This document shows, piece after piece, positions 8,361 through 16,947 of a DNA stretch of 64,000 nt. A program made the position numbers and the translations under genes. The notes beneath the pieces are model-generated. The model was not told the origin of the DNA, did not search any database, and was given only the letters and a program-made list of their open reading frames with translations. Positions within the stretch are counted from its first letter, which is position 1; every line of letters starts with the position of its first letter. Source of the DNA: Rhizobium sp. AC27/96 (GTDB taxonomy: Bacteria; Pseudomonadota; Alphaproteobacteria; Rhizobiales; Rhizobiaceae); contig NZ_LXKN01000058.1 of NCBI RefSeq assembly GCF_001692325.1, positions 62,001-126,000 of the forward strand. Direction: 5' to 3'.

Positions 8361-8385
8361 TGTCACATTTCGAGTCAATGTCACA
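8361..8385. promoter_or_regulatory. Candidate regulator site: TGTCACA direct repeats
   Basis: TGTCACA occurs at 8361-8367 and again at 8379-8385, 18 bases apart, in the 180-base divergent gap between the RpiR gene and the amidohydrolase gene. A TTGACA that could be a -35 element follows at 8412-8417 toward the rightward genes. The same heptamer in inverted form precedes the binding-protein gene. Confidence 0.4.
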
Positions 8386-8482
8386 AATGAAGAAATAATT
8401 TCAGTTTCGGGTTGACACCGACCAAAACCTGAAGAATTCTTTTCTTATAAACATTTTATTAATCGGCGATGGGGCGTCCCGG

Positions 8483-9250
8483 ATGCTTGCACAGCAAGGC
8501 ATTTTGACGAAGGCGGACGGTGATTGCGTTGCGGTCGAAAGGCCGCACGGAAGCAGTGCGATTTTTATCATTTGCGAACATGCTTCCCGTGCCTTGCCCG
8601 AGCGGTTTGGAGATCTGGGGCTCTCCGCCGAGGCGCTTTCCAGCCATATCGCCTGGGATCCGGGCGCACTCGCGGTTGCAAAGAAGATTTCGTCAGGCCT
8701 CGATGCGACCTTGGTCTATCAGCGCTTCTCACGCCTGATCTACGACTGCAATCGTCCGCCGGAAAGTGCCGGCGCCATGCCTGAGACGAGCGAGATCTAT
8801 ACGATTCCAGGCAATCAGAGCCTGGACGAGGCGGGTCGGCAGGCGCGTACGCAGGGCCTCTACATCCCGTTTCATGACCGTATCCGGTCACTGCTGAAAG
8901 AAAGGGCGGCGCGCGGACAAAAAACCGTGATCGTGACAATCCACAGCTTCACGCCGATCTATAACGGCAAACCGAGGGCCGTGGAGCTTGGCGTTCTGCA
9001 TGACGCGGACCGTTGGCTGGCCGATCGCATGCTGGACGCAGCGGCTGAGGCGCCGCTTTATCAGACTGAACGTAACCAGCCTTACGGGCCCGAAGATGGC
9101 GTCACCCATACGCTGAAGCTGCATGGGATCGCCAATGGTCTGCATAATGTAATGATAGAGGTCCGCAACGACCTCATCCAAGACGACGTCGGCCAAGGGG
9201 TCGTGGCCGATTATCTGACTGGGCTTCTCCAGAGCAGTCTGGAAGCCTGA
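8483..9250 (+). CDS. N-formylglutamate amidohydrolase family protein
   Basis: This 255-residue zinc-hydrolase-like protein belongs to the FGase family. It has FIICEHASRALPERFGDLG, HIAWDPGALAVAK, FSRLIYDCNRPP and a histidine in VIVTIHSFTPIYNG near residue 150. The classical enzyme (HutG) hydrolyses N-formylglutamate in histidine degradation, but no hut gene is near. Beside a glutamine-synthetase-like ligase and two dehydrogenases it is better placed to cleave a gamma-glutamyl amide or a related N-substituted glutamate; that role is inferred. It is divergent from the RpiR regulator and starts the rightward block. Confidence 0.82.
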   Translation: MLAQQGILTKADGDCVAVERPHGSSAIFIICEHASRALPERFGDLGLSAEALSSHIAWDPGALAVAKKISSGLDATLVYQRFSRLIYDCNRPPESAGAMPETSEIYTIPGNQSLDEAGRQARTQGLYIPFHDRIRSLLKERAARGQKTVIVTIHSFTPIYNGKPRAVELGVLHDADRWLADRMLDAAAEAPLYQTERNQPYGPEDGVTHTLKLHGIANGLHNVMIEVRNDLIQDDVGQGVVADYLTGLLQSSLEA

Positions 9251-9378
9251 GCATAAAAAGAAAAAGACCCCGGGGAGCAGTTCAACTGCGATCAAGGCCG
9301 CGCGGCAAAAGGCTGGCGGCTTACTTGCCACATGGTTCTCCGCAATCCCGCGGATGACCGGGACTTAGGGGGAATGAC

Positions 9379-10950
9379 ATGTCTGATTATACAGATCTAG
9401 ACAAGAAGCAGGATGTCCACATCCTGCACTCCATGGGCTATGCTCAGGAGTTGGAACGGCGCATGAGTTCATTCTCGAATTTTGCCGTATCCTTCTCAAT
9501 CATTTGCATTCTTTCGGGCGGCATCAATTCGCTTGCTCAGGCAACATCAGGTGCAGGTGGCGCCGCGATCGGCATCGGCTGGCCGGTAGGGTGCTTCATC
9601 TCGCTGGTCTTCGCCGTGGCGATGGCGCAGATCAGCTCGGCCTATCCGACCGCAGGCGGTCTCTATCACTGGGGTTCGATCCTCGGCAATCGGTTTACCG
9701 GCTGGCTGACGGCTTGGTTCAACCTGCTCGGTCTCGTCACCGTGCTGGGGGCCATCAACGTTGGCACGTACTACTTCTTCATTGGTGCTTTCGGCGATTA
9801 TTTCGGCATGACCGACACAACGCTGGTGCGCATGGTGTTTCTCATTGTCATCACCGGCCTTCAGGCATTGGTGAATCATATGGGCATCGGACTGACCGCC
9901 AAGCTGACCGATTTCTCCGGCTATCTGATCTTCGCAACATCGATCGCGCTGGCGATCGTGTGCCTGGTCTCGGCGCCGTCCTACGAGTTTGCTCGGCTGT
10001 TTACTTTCACCAACTATTCGGGTTTGGCCACCATGGCGGCCGACAACACGCAGACCGGCGCACCAGTGTGGCCGCAGGTTTCGAGCTTCTGGGTTTTTGC
10101 CCTCGGCTTGCTGCTTCCGATCTACACGATCACTGGCTACGACGCTTCTGCACACACGTCGGAAGAAACCGTCAAGGCAGCCCACTCAGTCCCGCGCGGC
10201 ATGGTTGCTTCGGTTCTCTGGTCGGCATTGTTCGGCTATATCATGCTTTGCTCTTTCGTGCTGATGCTCCCCAATATGGACGACGCCGCCAAGCAGGGCT
10301 GGAACGTGTTCTTCTGGGCGATGAACAAGCAGGTAAACCCGCTGGTCAAGGACATCCTGTATTTCCTTATCTTCATCAGCCAATGGCTATGCGGTCTTGC
10401 GACGGTGACTTCGGTCTCGCGCATGATCTTCGCCTTCTCGCGTGACGGCGGTCTTCCAGCTTCGAAGGCGCTTTCAAGAGTTAGCCCGAAATACCGCACG
10501 CCGGTTTCGGCAATCTGGACGGGCTCGATACTCGCCGTATTGTTCGTCTGGGGTTCGTCTCTGGTGTCGATCGGCGATACGCCGGTCTACAGCATCGTGG
10601 TGTCTTGCACCGTCATCTTCCTGTTCTTCTCCTTTGCGATCCCGATCACGCTCGGCCTTTTTGCATGGGGCACGGCGAAATGGGACAAGATGGGTCCATG
10701 GAATCTCGGCGAAGGCCTGTTCAAGCTGTTTGCCGTTCTGACGATTATTGCGATGATCATTATCTTTGTCCTCGGCATTCAGCCGCCGAACGACTGGGCT
10801 GGCATCATCACCGTCGGCTTCCTGGTCCTAACGGGTGTCGTATGGTTTGGCTTTGAGCGTCGTCGCTTCAAGGGGCCGCCGATCGGTGATGCCATTGCTC
10901 AGCGCAAGGCCGACATTGCTGCGGCAGAAGCTGCCGTTGGCGAGCAATAA
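9379..10950 (+). CDS. APC-superfamily amino acid/amine permease
   Basis: A 523-residue inner-membrane transporter with about 12 hydrophobic segments. The APC entry motif spans roughly residues 35-70 (SFSIICILSGGINSLAQATS), and YPTAGGLYHWGSILGNRFTGW sits between the second and third segments. GYDASAHTSEETVKAAHSVPRG is the family's conserved cytoplasmic loop. It is closest in pattern to the GABA/choline/ethanolamine-type permeases. A strong TAGGGGGAA ribosome site precedes the ATG. It sits between the amidohydrolase and the ligase genes and probably imports the substrate of the pathway. Confidence 0.88.
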   Translation: MSDYTDLDKKQDVHILHSMGYAQELERRMSSFSNFAVSFSIICILSGGINSLAQATSGAGGAAIGIGWPVGCFISLVFAVAMAQISSAYPTAGGLYHWGSILGNRFTGWLTAWFNLLGLVTVLGAINVGTYYFFIGAFGDYFGMTDTTLVRMVFLIVITGLQALVNHMGIGLTAKLTDFSGYLIFATSIALAIVCLVSAPSYEFARLFTFTNYSGLATMAADNTQTGAPVWPQVSSFWVFALGLLLPIYTITGYDASAHTSEETVKAAHSVPRGMVASVLWSALFGYIMLCSFVLMLPNMDDAAKQGWNVFFWAMNKQVNPLVKDILYFLIFISQWLCGLATVTSVSRMIFAFSRDGGLPASKALSRVSPKYRTPVSAIWTGSILAVLFVWGSSLVSIGDTPVYSIVVSCTVIFLFFSFAIPITLGLFAWGTAKWDKMGPWNLGEGLFKLFAVLTIIAMIIIFVLGIQPPNDWAGIITVGFLVLTGVVWFGFERRRFKGPPIGDAIAQRKADIAAAEAAVGEQ

Positions 10951-10971
10951 GGCGAGCATTTCAAAAGTCAC

Positions 10972-10991
10972 GGGCCGCAGCGCTGCGGCCC
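10972..10991. repeat. Perfect 20-bp GC palindrome after the permease gene
   Basis: GGGCCGCAGCGCTGCGGCCC is fully self-complementary, 21 bases past the permease stop, followed by TCTTA. It could act as a weak terminator or an mRNA 3' stabiliser that tunes the downstream ligase genes relative to the permease. Confidence 0.55.
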
Positions 10992-11003
10992 TCTTACGGA
11001 AAC

Positions 11004-11047
11004 GATAGCGTTATCGGCGGCAGAGTATTTTGCGTGATAACGCTGTC
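11004..11047. promoter_or_regulatory. Inverted repeat upstream of the ligase gene
   Basis: GATAGCGTTATC (11004-11015) and GATAACGCTGTC (11036-11047) are inverted copies matching at 11 of 12 positions, 40 bases before the ligase start. Each arm is itself nearly palindromic. Two operator half-sites, or a long hairpin in the leader, would both fit; no protein can be named. Confidence 0.4.
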
Positions 11048-11088
11048 TGTCGACCGATGTTTAAATTCACAGTTCAGGCGGATTAATC

Positions 11089-12459
11089 ATGACCACTAGC
11101 TATACGTTCGACGACCTCAAGAAGGATGTGGCCGAGGGGCGCATCGACACGGTTCTGGCATGCCAGGTGGACATGCAGGGCCGCTTGATGGGCAAGCGCT
11201 TCCAGGCGGAATTCTTCGTCGAAAGCGCCTGGAAGGAAACGCATAGCTGCAACTATCTGCAGGCGACCGATATCGAGATGGAGACCGTCTCCGGCTATAA
11301 GTCGACCAGCTGGGAAAAGGGCTATGGCGACTATACGATGAAGCCCGATCTTGCGACGCTTCGCCGGATTCCATGGCTGGAAGGCGCGGCGCTTGTCCTG
11401 TGCGACGTGCTCGACCATCACACCCATGAAGAAGTGGCGCATTCGCCGCGCGCGATTCTGAAGAAGCAGATCAAGCGCCTCGAGGCGATGGGCATGAAGG
11501 CCTACATGGCCTCGGAGCTTGAATTCTTCCTGTTCGACCAGAGCTATGACAGTGCTCGCGAATCCGGCTACCGCAACCTCAATCTCGTCAGCGGCTACAA
11601 CGAAGACTACCATATCTTCCAGACCACCAAGGAAGAGGATGTGATGCGGGCGATCCGCAAGGGGCTCCAGGGCGCTGAAATCCCGGTCGAGAACTCCAAG
11701 GGCGAAGCTTCGGCTGGCCAGGAGGAAATCAACGTTCGCTATGCCGACGCCCTGACGATGGCCGATCGCCATACGATCATCAAGAACGGCTGCAAGGAAA
11801 TTGCCTGGTCGAAGGGTAAGGCCATCACCTTCCTGGCAAAGTGGAACTACAGCGCCGCCGGCAGCTCGTCGCATATCCATCAGTCGCTCTGGAGCGCCGA
11901 TGGCAAGACGCCGCTGTTCTTCGACAAGGAGCAGGAACACGGCATGACGCCGCTGATGAAGCACTATGTCGCCGGCCTTTTGAACCATGCCAGCGAAATC
12001 ACCTATTTCCTTGCGCCCTACATCAATTCCTACAAGCGCTTCGTTGCCGGCACCTTTGCGCCCACCAAGGCGATCTGGAGCACGGACAATCGCACGGCCG
12101 GTTATCGTCTGTGCGGCGCCGAAACCAAGGGCATCCGCATCGAATGCCGTGTCGGCGGTTCGGACCTTAATCCCTATCTGGCGTTCGCCGCCCTGATCGC
12201 TGCAGGCCTTGATGGCATCGAGAACAAGCTCGAACTGGAAGCGCCGTTCGTCGGCGACGCCTATGGCGCCCGCGAAGTTCGCGAGATCCCGCGCACGCTG
12301 CGCGGTGCGACCGAGGCCCTCGCCAATTCGAAGATGCTGCGTGCTGCTTTCGGTGACGATGTCATCGATCACTACACCCGCGCTGCCGAATGGGAGCAGG
12401 AAGAGTACGATCGTCGCATCACCGATTGGGAAGTGGCGCGCGGATTCGAAAGAGCGTAA
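11089..12459 (+). CDS. Glutamine-synthetase-like gamma-glutamyl-amine ligase
   Basis: A 456-residue GlnA-superfamily enzyme expected to join glutamate to an amine with ATP. The beta-Grasp N-terminus carries DMQGRLMGKRFQAEFF and the catalytic domain has SELEFFLFD, SAGQEEINVRY, AAGSSSHIHQSLW and IRIECRVGGSDLNPYLAF. The DMQGR segment, seen in GlnA3/GlnA4/PuuA-type enzymes, stands where canonical glutamine synthetase has its ammonium-site loop, and I see no GlnA-like adenylylation segment. Its place upstream of an aldehyde and an alcohol dehydrogenase points to gamma-glutamylation of an amine or amino alcohol rather than glutamine synthesis. The exact acceptor is not known. Confidence 0.88.
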   Translation: MTTSYTFDDLKKDVAEGRIDTVLACQVDMQGRLMGKRFQAEFFVESAWKETHSCNYLQATDIEMETVSGYKSTSWEKGYGDYTMKPDLATLRRIPWLEGAALVLCDVLDHHTHEEVAHSPRAILKKQIKRLEAMGMKAYMASELEFFLFDQSYDSARESGYRNLNLVSGYNEDYHIFQTTKEEDVMRAIRKGLQGAEIPVENSKGEASAGQEEINVRYADALTMADRHTIIKNGCKEIAWSKGKAITFLAKWNYSAAGSSSHIHQSLWSADGKTPLFFDKEQEHGMTPLMKHYVAGLLNHASEITYFLAPYINSYKRFVAGTFAPTKAIWSTDNRTAGYRLCGAETKGIRIECRVGGSDLNPYLAFAALIAAGLDGIENKLELEAPFVGDAYGAREVREIPRTLRGATEALANSKMLRAAFGDDVIDHYTRAAEWEQEEYDRRITDWEVARGFERA

Positions 12460-12620
12460 GGCTGCTTGCGACCTGCCCTCTGCCCGATTTTCATTCTATG
12501 GTCGGGTAGGGGCATTAGGATGCTCCGCACGTCTGTCTTTTGCCTCAAGCAATGGTGCAGGCGGCGGGTTGTGAAGCGTCGGATAATCAAATTGTTGACG
12601 ATGAAAACAGGAATTCGATC

Positions 12621-14006
12621 ATGACCATGATCACATGCGTCTCCCCGGTGAACGGAAAGGTTTATGCTGAACGTCCGGCCTTGTCGCTGGATGCGGCCAA
12701 GGAAGTGGTGGCCCGCGCCCGCAAGGCGCAAAAGGATTGGGCTCGCCGCCCGCTCGAAGATCGTGTCCAGCTCGTGCTGAAGGGCACCGCCCGTCTCAAT
12801 GAGATGGCCGATGTCGTCGTGCCGGAACTTACTTGGCAGATGGGCCGGCCGATCAAGTATGGCGGCGAATATCGTGGCTTCAACGAGCGCTCCAACTATG
12901 TCGCCTCTATCGCCGCGGATGCGCTTGCGCCGCTGGTTGTCGAAGACAGCGCGAATTTTGCGCGGCGCATCGAGCGTGAAGCGCATGGCGTCGTCTTCGT
13001 CATTGCGCCCTGGAACTACCCCTATATGACGGCGATCAACACGATCGCGCCGGCGCTGATGGCCGGTAATACCGTGATCCTCAAGCATGCGAGCCAGACA
13101 CTGCTGGTCGGCGAGCGGCTGGTACAGGCGTTCGTCGAGGCAGGCGTTCCCGCCGATGTCTTCCAGAATGTCTTCCTCGATCATGAAACGACTTCGGCGC
13201 TGATTGCCGCCGGCAGCTTCAATTTCGTCAATTTCACCGGTTCCGTCGAGGGCGGCCGCTCCATCGAGCGCGCTGCCGCCGGCACCTTCACCAGCCTCGG
13301 GCTTGAGCTTGGCGGCAAGGATCCGGGTTATGTCATGGAAGACGCCGATCTTGACGCTGCCGTCGATACGCTGATGGATGGCGCGACCTTCAATTCCGGC
13401 CAGTGCTGCTGCGGGATCGAGCGCATCTATGTGCACGAGTCGCTGTACGACAGCTTCGTCGAGAAGTCGGTGGCCTGGGTTTCGAACTACAAGCTCGGCA
13501 ATCCGCTCGATCCGGAAACGTCGCTCGGCCCGATGGCGCATAAGCGCTTCGCCAAGGTCGTGCGCGAGCAGATCGCCGATGCGGTTACCAAGGGCGCCAA
13601 GGCGCTGGTCGATCCCAAGCTGTTCCCGGCCGATGATGGCGGCGCCTATCTCGCACCGCAGATCCTCGTCAATGTCGATCATTCGATGGCGTTCATGCGC
13701 GAGGAAACCTTCGGCCCGGCCGTCGGCATCATGAAGGTGAAGAGCGATGCCGAGGCACTGGAGCTGATGAACGACAGCCCTTACGGTTTGACGGCTTCGC
13801 TTTGGACCAAGGATGTCGAACGCGCATCGCGCATCGGCCGTGAGATCGAGACGGGCACCGTCTTCATGAACCGTGCCGACTATCTTGATCCGGCGCTTTG
13901 CTGGACCGGTGTCAAGGAAACCGGTCGCGGCGGTTCGCTGTCGATCATCGGCTTCCACAATCTGACGCGTCCGAAATCCTATCACCTGAAGAAAGTAACA
14001 GCATGA
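12621..14006 (+). CDS. NAD(P)-dependent aldehyde dehydrogenase
   Basis: A 461-residue ALDH-superfamily enzyme. It shows IAPWNYPYMTAINTIAPALM, the cofactor loop FNFVNFTGSVEGGRS, the general-base glutamate in LGLELGGKDPGYV, the nucleophilic cysteine in FNSGQCCCGIERIYV, and EETFGPAVGIM. It would oxidise the aldehyde made by the neighbouring alcohol dehydrogenase. The start at ATG 12621 has AGGA ten bases upstream; a further open stretch back to 12540 lacks family similarity. It overlaps the next gene by four bases (ATGA), so the two are translated together. Confidence 0.92.
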   Translation: MTMITCVSPVNGKVYAERPALSLDAAKEVVARARKAQKDWARRPLEDRVQLVLKGTARLNEMADVVVPELTWQMGRPIKYGGEYRGFNERSNYVASIAADALAPLVVEDSANFARRIEREAHGVVFVIAPWNYPYMTAINTIAPALMAGNTVILKHASQTLLVGERLVQAFVEAGVPADVFQNVFLDHETTSALIAAGSFNFVNFTGSVEGGRSIERAAAGTFTSLGLELGGKDPGYVMEDADLDAAVDTLMDGATFNSGQCCCGIERIYVHESLYDSFVEKSVAWVSNYKLGNPLDPETSLGPMAHKRFAKVVREQIADAVTKGAKALVDPKLFPADDGGAYLAPQILVNVDHSMAFMREETFGPAVGIMKVKSDAEALELMNDSPYGLTASLWTKDVERASRIGREIETGTVFMNRADYLDPALCWTGVKETGRGGSLSIIGFHNLTRPKSYHLKKVTA

Positions 14007-15151
14007 GCAATATCTCAGCCAATTGGAGCTATCCGAACGCCTTCAAGCTCGGCCGCGGCCGGATCAAGGAACTGGCGGACGCCTGCAAGAGCCTGGGCAT
14101 GAAAAAGCCGCTCCTGGTCACGGACCGGGGGCTTGCCTCGATGGCGATCACCAAGACCGCACTGGACATTCTGGAAGATGCCGGCCTCGGCCGCGCCATT
14201 TTCGCCGACGTCGATCCGAACCCGAACGAGAAGAACCTCGAAGCCGGCGTGAAAGCCTTCAAGGATGGCGGCCATGATGGCGTCGTCGCTTTCGGCGGCG
14301 GCTCCGGTCTCGATCTTGGTAAGTGCGTCGCCTTCATGGCCGGACAGACCCGGCCTGTGTGGGATTTCGAAGATATCGGTGACTGGTGGACCCGCGCCAG
14401 CGTCGAAGGCATCGCGCCGATCGTGGCCGTACCGACGACGGCCGGCACCGGCTCTGAAGTCGGCCGCGCCAGCGTCATCACCAATTCGGCGACGCATGTG
14501 AAGAAGATCATCTTCCATCCGAAGTTCCTGCCGGGCGTCGTCATTGCCGATCCGGAATTGACCGTGGGCATGCCGAAGGTCATCACGGCAGGTACCGGCA
14601 TGGACGCCTTTGCGCATTGCCTGGAAGCCTATTCCTCGCCCTTCTATCATCCGATGTCGGCCGGTATCGCGCTGGAAGGCATGCGTTTGGTCAAGGAATT
14701 CCTGCCACGCGCCTACCGCGAAGGAACGGACCTCGAAGCCCGCGCCAACATGATGAGCGCTGCCGCCATGGGTGCAGTCGCCTTCCAGAAGGGGCTTGGC
14801 GCCATTCACGCGCTGTCGCATCCGATCGGCGCCGTCTACAACACGCATCACGGCATGACCAATGCTGTCGTCATGCCAGCCGTCCTGCGCTTCAACCGCA
14901 AGGCTATCGACGAGAAGATTGCCCGTGCTGCAGCCTATCTCGGCATTTCGGGCGGGTTCGACGGCTTCTATGATTACGTGCTGCAATTGCGCGCCGAACT
15001 CGGCGTTCCCGAAAGCCTCTCGGCCATGGGTATCGCGCCCGACCGGATCGATGAACTCTCGGCCATGGCAATCGAAGATCCAAGCGCCGGCGGCAATCCG
15101 GTGCCGTTGACGCTGGAAAACACCAAGGCATTGTTCCGCGATTGCTTCTAA
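14003..15151 (+). CDS. Iron-containing alcohol dehydrogenase
   Basis: A 382-residue group III (Fe-ADH) enzyme with the NAD-binding stretch GGGSGLDLGK near residue 95, PTTAGTGSEV, DAFAHCLEAYSSPFYHPMS, and the metal-ligand region GLGAIHALSHPIGAVYNTHH. These histidines and the aspartate around residue 195 should bind Fe(II). It would oxidise a primary alcohol to the aldehyde taken by the adjacent ALDH. The start overlaps the ALDH stop as ATGA, and a strong terminator follows, marking the end of the rightward block. Confidence 0.93.
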   Translation: MSNISANWSYPNAFKLGRGRIKELADACKSLGMKKPLLVTDRGLASMAITKTALDILEDAGLGRAIFADVDPNPNEKNLEAGVKAFKDGGHDGVVAFGGGSGLDLGKCVAFMAGQTRPVWDFEDIGDWWTRASVEGIAPIVAVPTTAGTGSEVGRASVITNSATHVKKIIFHPKFLPGVVIADPELTVGMPKVITAGTGMDAFAHCLEAYSSPFYHPMSAGIALEGMRLVKEFLPRAYREGTDLEARANMMSAAAMGAVAFQKGLGAIHALSHPIGAVYNTHHGMTNAVVMPAVLRFNRKAIDEKIARAAAYLGISGGFDGFYDYVLQLRAELGVPESLSAMGIAPDRIDELSAMAIEDPSAGGNPVPLTLENTKALFRDCF

Positions 15152-15196
15152 AAAACCATTGATGCGTTGCGCTTTAGCAGCGACGCATCAGTTATC

Positions 15197-15238
15197 AACG
15201 AAAAAAGCCGCCGAGATGTCCCGGCGGCTTTTTTCGTT
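15197..15238. terminator. Bidirectional terminator
   Basis: AACGAAAAAAGCCGCCG pairs with CGGCGGCTTTTTTCGTT around a loop of eight bases, giving a 17-base-pair stem with A/T tracts on both sides. It lies between the convergent alcohol dehydrogenase and L,D-transpeptidase genes and can stop both transcripts. Confidence 0.92.
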
Positions 15239-15252
15239 GATATCATAAGTAA

Positions 15253-16731
15253 TCAGTCGACGAATTCGACGACCACGCCAGGCTTGACCATCTTGGCAAG
15301 CTCCGTCGCGTCCCAATTGGTCAGACGAACGCAGCCGTGGCTCTGCGACTTGCCGATTTTCGAGGGTTCGGGCGTGCCGTGGATGCCGTAGGTCGGCTTC
15401 GACAAGGCCATCCAGACTGTGCCGACCGGGCCGTTCGGGCCAGGCGGAATGTTGAGGATCTTGTCGTTGGCGCCCTGCTGGAAGTTGATCTTCGGGTTGT
15501 ATGTATAGCCGGGGTTGAAGGCGACACGTTCGACCGTGACGGTTCCGGAGGGCGAGGGCGTGTCGGTCGAGCCGATACTTGCCGGATAGGCCGCAATCAG
15601 CGTGCCGTTGGCATCATAGGCGAAAACCTGTTTGCGGCCTTTGTCTGCGAGAATCTTCGCAACCGTACCGGTCCTCGCCGGGCCTGTGTTGACGACCTTG
15701 ATCGTGTTGCCCGGTACGGTGAAGTCGACACCTGGGTTGAGTTCCTTCAGATAGCCTTCATCCATGTGGAAGCGTTCGGCCAGCATTTCCGTCGTCGACG
15801 TATAGCCGAGCGACGGCATCTGCGACTTTGCCGCATAATCCTCGGGGATCGAAGCGACATAGGGACCGGCCGCATCGGCGGCCGTGATCGTGTAGTTGAT
15901 GATCGGCATTCCGCCGGACATCCGCAATTGTTCTAGGATCGCGTCGGTGTTTTTCGGATCGAGCGTCTGCCCGGTCATCTGCTGATAGGCGTAAACAGCC
16001 TTGGTGACGTTCGCACCCATGCGGCCATCGATCGCGCCCGGCGAAACGCCCTGGCGAGACAGAAAGACCTCCAGCGCGGTGATCTCAAGCTTCGATTTGC
16101 CCTTGAGGTTGATCACCGGTTCGGCAGGTGGCTTGCGGATGATGTCAGGTGTTTCCTGCTGCGGGTCTATCGACGCGTAATCATTGCCGCCCGGATTCGC
16201 CTGCTGGCCTTTGGCGCCCGGAAGCGGCTGGTTGTCGAGCGGCTGACGTTGCATATCGCCATCGCGCGGAATGCCGCCAGTCACGACATTGCGGTCCTGC
16301 TGGTCATAGCCGTTGTCGGCGTATCCGTCGCCATTGCCATTGCCATAGCCGTCGTTGCGATACTGACGATAGTCCTGATAACCGCCGCCATTGTTGGAAA
16401 GCTGCGTATCGCCGTAGCGATTGCCGCCGCCGTATCCGTTGTCGCCATTGGCATCGCGGCCCGGTGCGCGCGGATAATAGGTGCTTGCCCGCATCTCGGT
16501 AGCGACGACATTGCCGTAGCTATCGACGAGGACGCGTCGCCCGCGTCCGTCGCGGGCCATGGCATATCCGCCGCCATAGGGGTATTGATCCAGAATACGG
16601 CCATCGGGAGTGACGAGAACTGTATCGCGGCCTCCGCTGCGATAGTACTGTGCCTGCGCGTCACTAAGCGCGAGCGCGGACACTGTGGCAGCCATTGCCA
16701 GGGTAAAACTCAATTTCACGAACCGGTTCAC
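15253..16731 (-). CDS. L,D-transpeptidase (YkuD) with peptidoglycan-binding domain
   Basis: A 492-residue exported enzyme that forms 3-3 crosslinks or anchors proteins in peptidoglycan. The order is a signal peptide ending near DAQA (residues 1-28), a low-complexity Gly/Asn/Asp/Tyr-rich linker (about 75-150), a PG_binding_1 domain (LSRQGVSPGAIDGRMG), a LysM-like stretch, and the C-terminal YkuD domain with the catalytic signature GTPEPSKIGKSQSHGCVRLT containing the nucleophilic Cys. The GTG at 16731 is chosen because AAGGA lies ten bases upstream and the signal peptide begins there; an in-frame ATG 14 codons earlier is less likely. L,D-transpeptidases are prominent in polar-growing Rhizobiales. 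Confidence 0.9.
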   Translation of the reverse strand: MNRFVKLSFTLAMAATVSALALSDAQAQYYRSGGRDTVLVTPDGRILDQYPYGGGYAMARDGRGRRVLVDSYGNVVATEMRASTYYPRAPGRDANGDNGYGGGNRYGDTQLSNNGGGYQDYRQYRNDGYGNGNGDGYADNGYDQQDRNVVTGGIPRDGDMQRQPLDNQPLPGAKGQQANPGGNDYASIDPQQETPDIIRKPPAEPVINLKGKSKLEITALEVFLSRQGVSPGAIDGRMGANVTKAVYAYQQMTGQTLDPKNTDAILEQLRMSGGMPIINYTITAADAAGPYVASIPEDYAAKSQMPSLGYTSTTEMLAERFHMDEGYLKELNPGVDFTVPGNTIKVVNTGPARTGTVAKILADKGRKQVFAYDANGTLIAAYPASIGSTDTPSPSGTVTVERVAFNPGYTYNPKINFQQGANDKILNIPPGPNGPVGTVWMALSKPTYGIHGTPEPSKIGKSQSHGCVRLTNWDATELAKMVKPGVVVEFVD

Positions 16732-16947
16732 GTCTGTCGAATCCTTGGATGGTAGTTCGGCTGACTCACACATGGCAAATTTGACGCCAGTATGGAAATT
16801 TAGATTATCATGCTGAATAAAATATAAAAAATTCCGTGATCAAGGCTTCAAGTTAACATTCGGTAGGCCAAATCACCGTTTATTTGCGCCGCTCGCCATT
16901 ATGGAACAATGCCAGAGGGTAGCGCCGACCAGGGAGGGTTTTGGGTA

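Noticed and set aside
8483..9250. Calling the amidohydrolase hutG of histidine catabolism.
   Set aside because: No hutU, hutH, hutI or hutF lies in the window, and the neighbours point to amine or amino alcohol metabolism.
12602..12635. A sequence resembling the lacZ-alpha start (AGGAATTCGATC, then ATGACCATGATCAC) before the aldehyde dehydrogenase.
   Set aside because: It shares a short ATGACCATGAT run by chance; the codons that follow are clearly ALDH and no vector sequence surrounds it.
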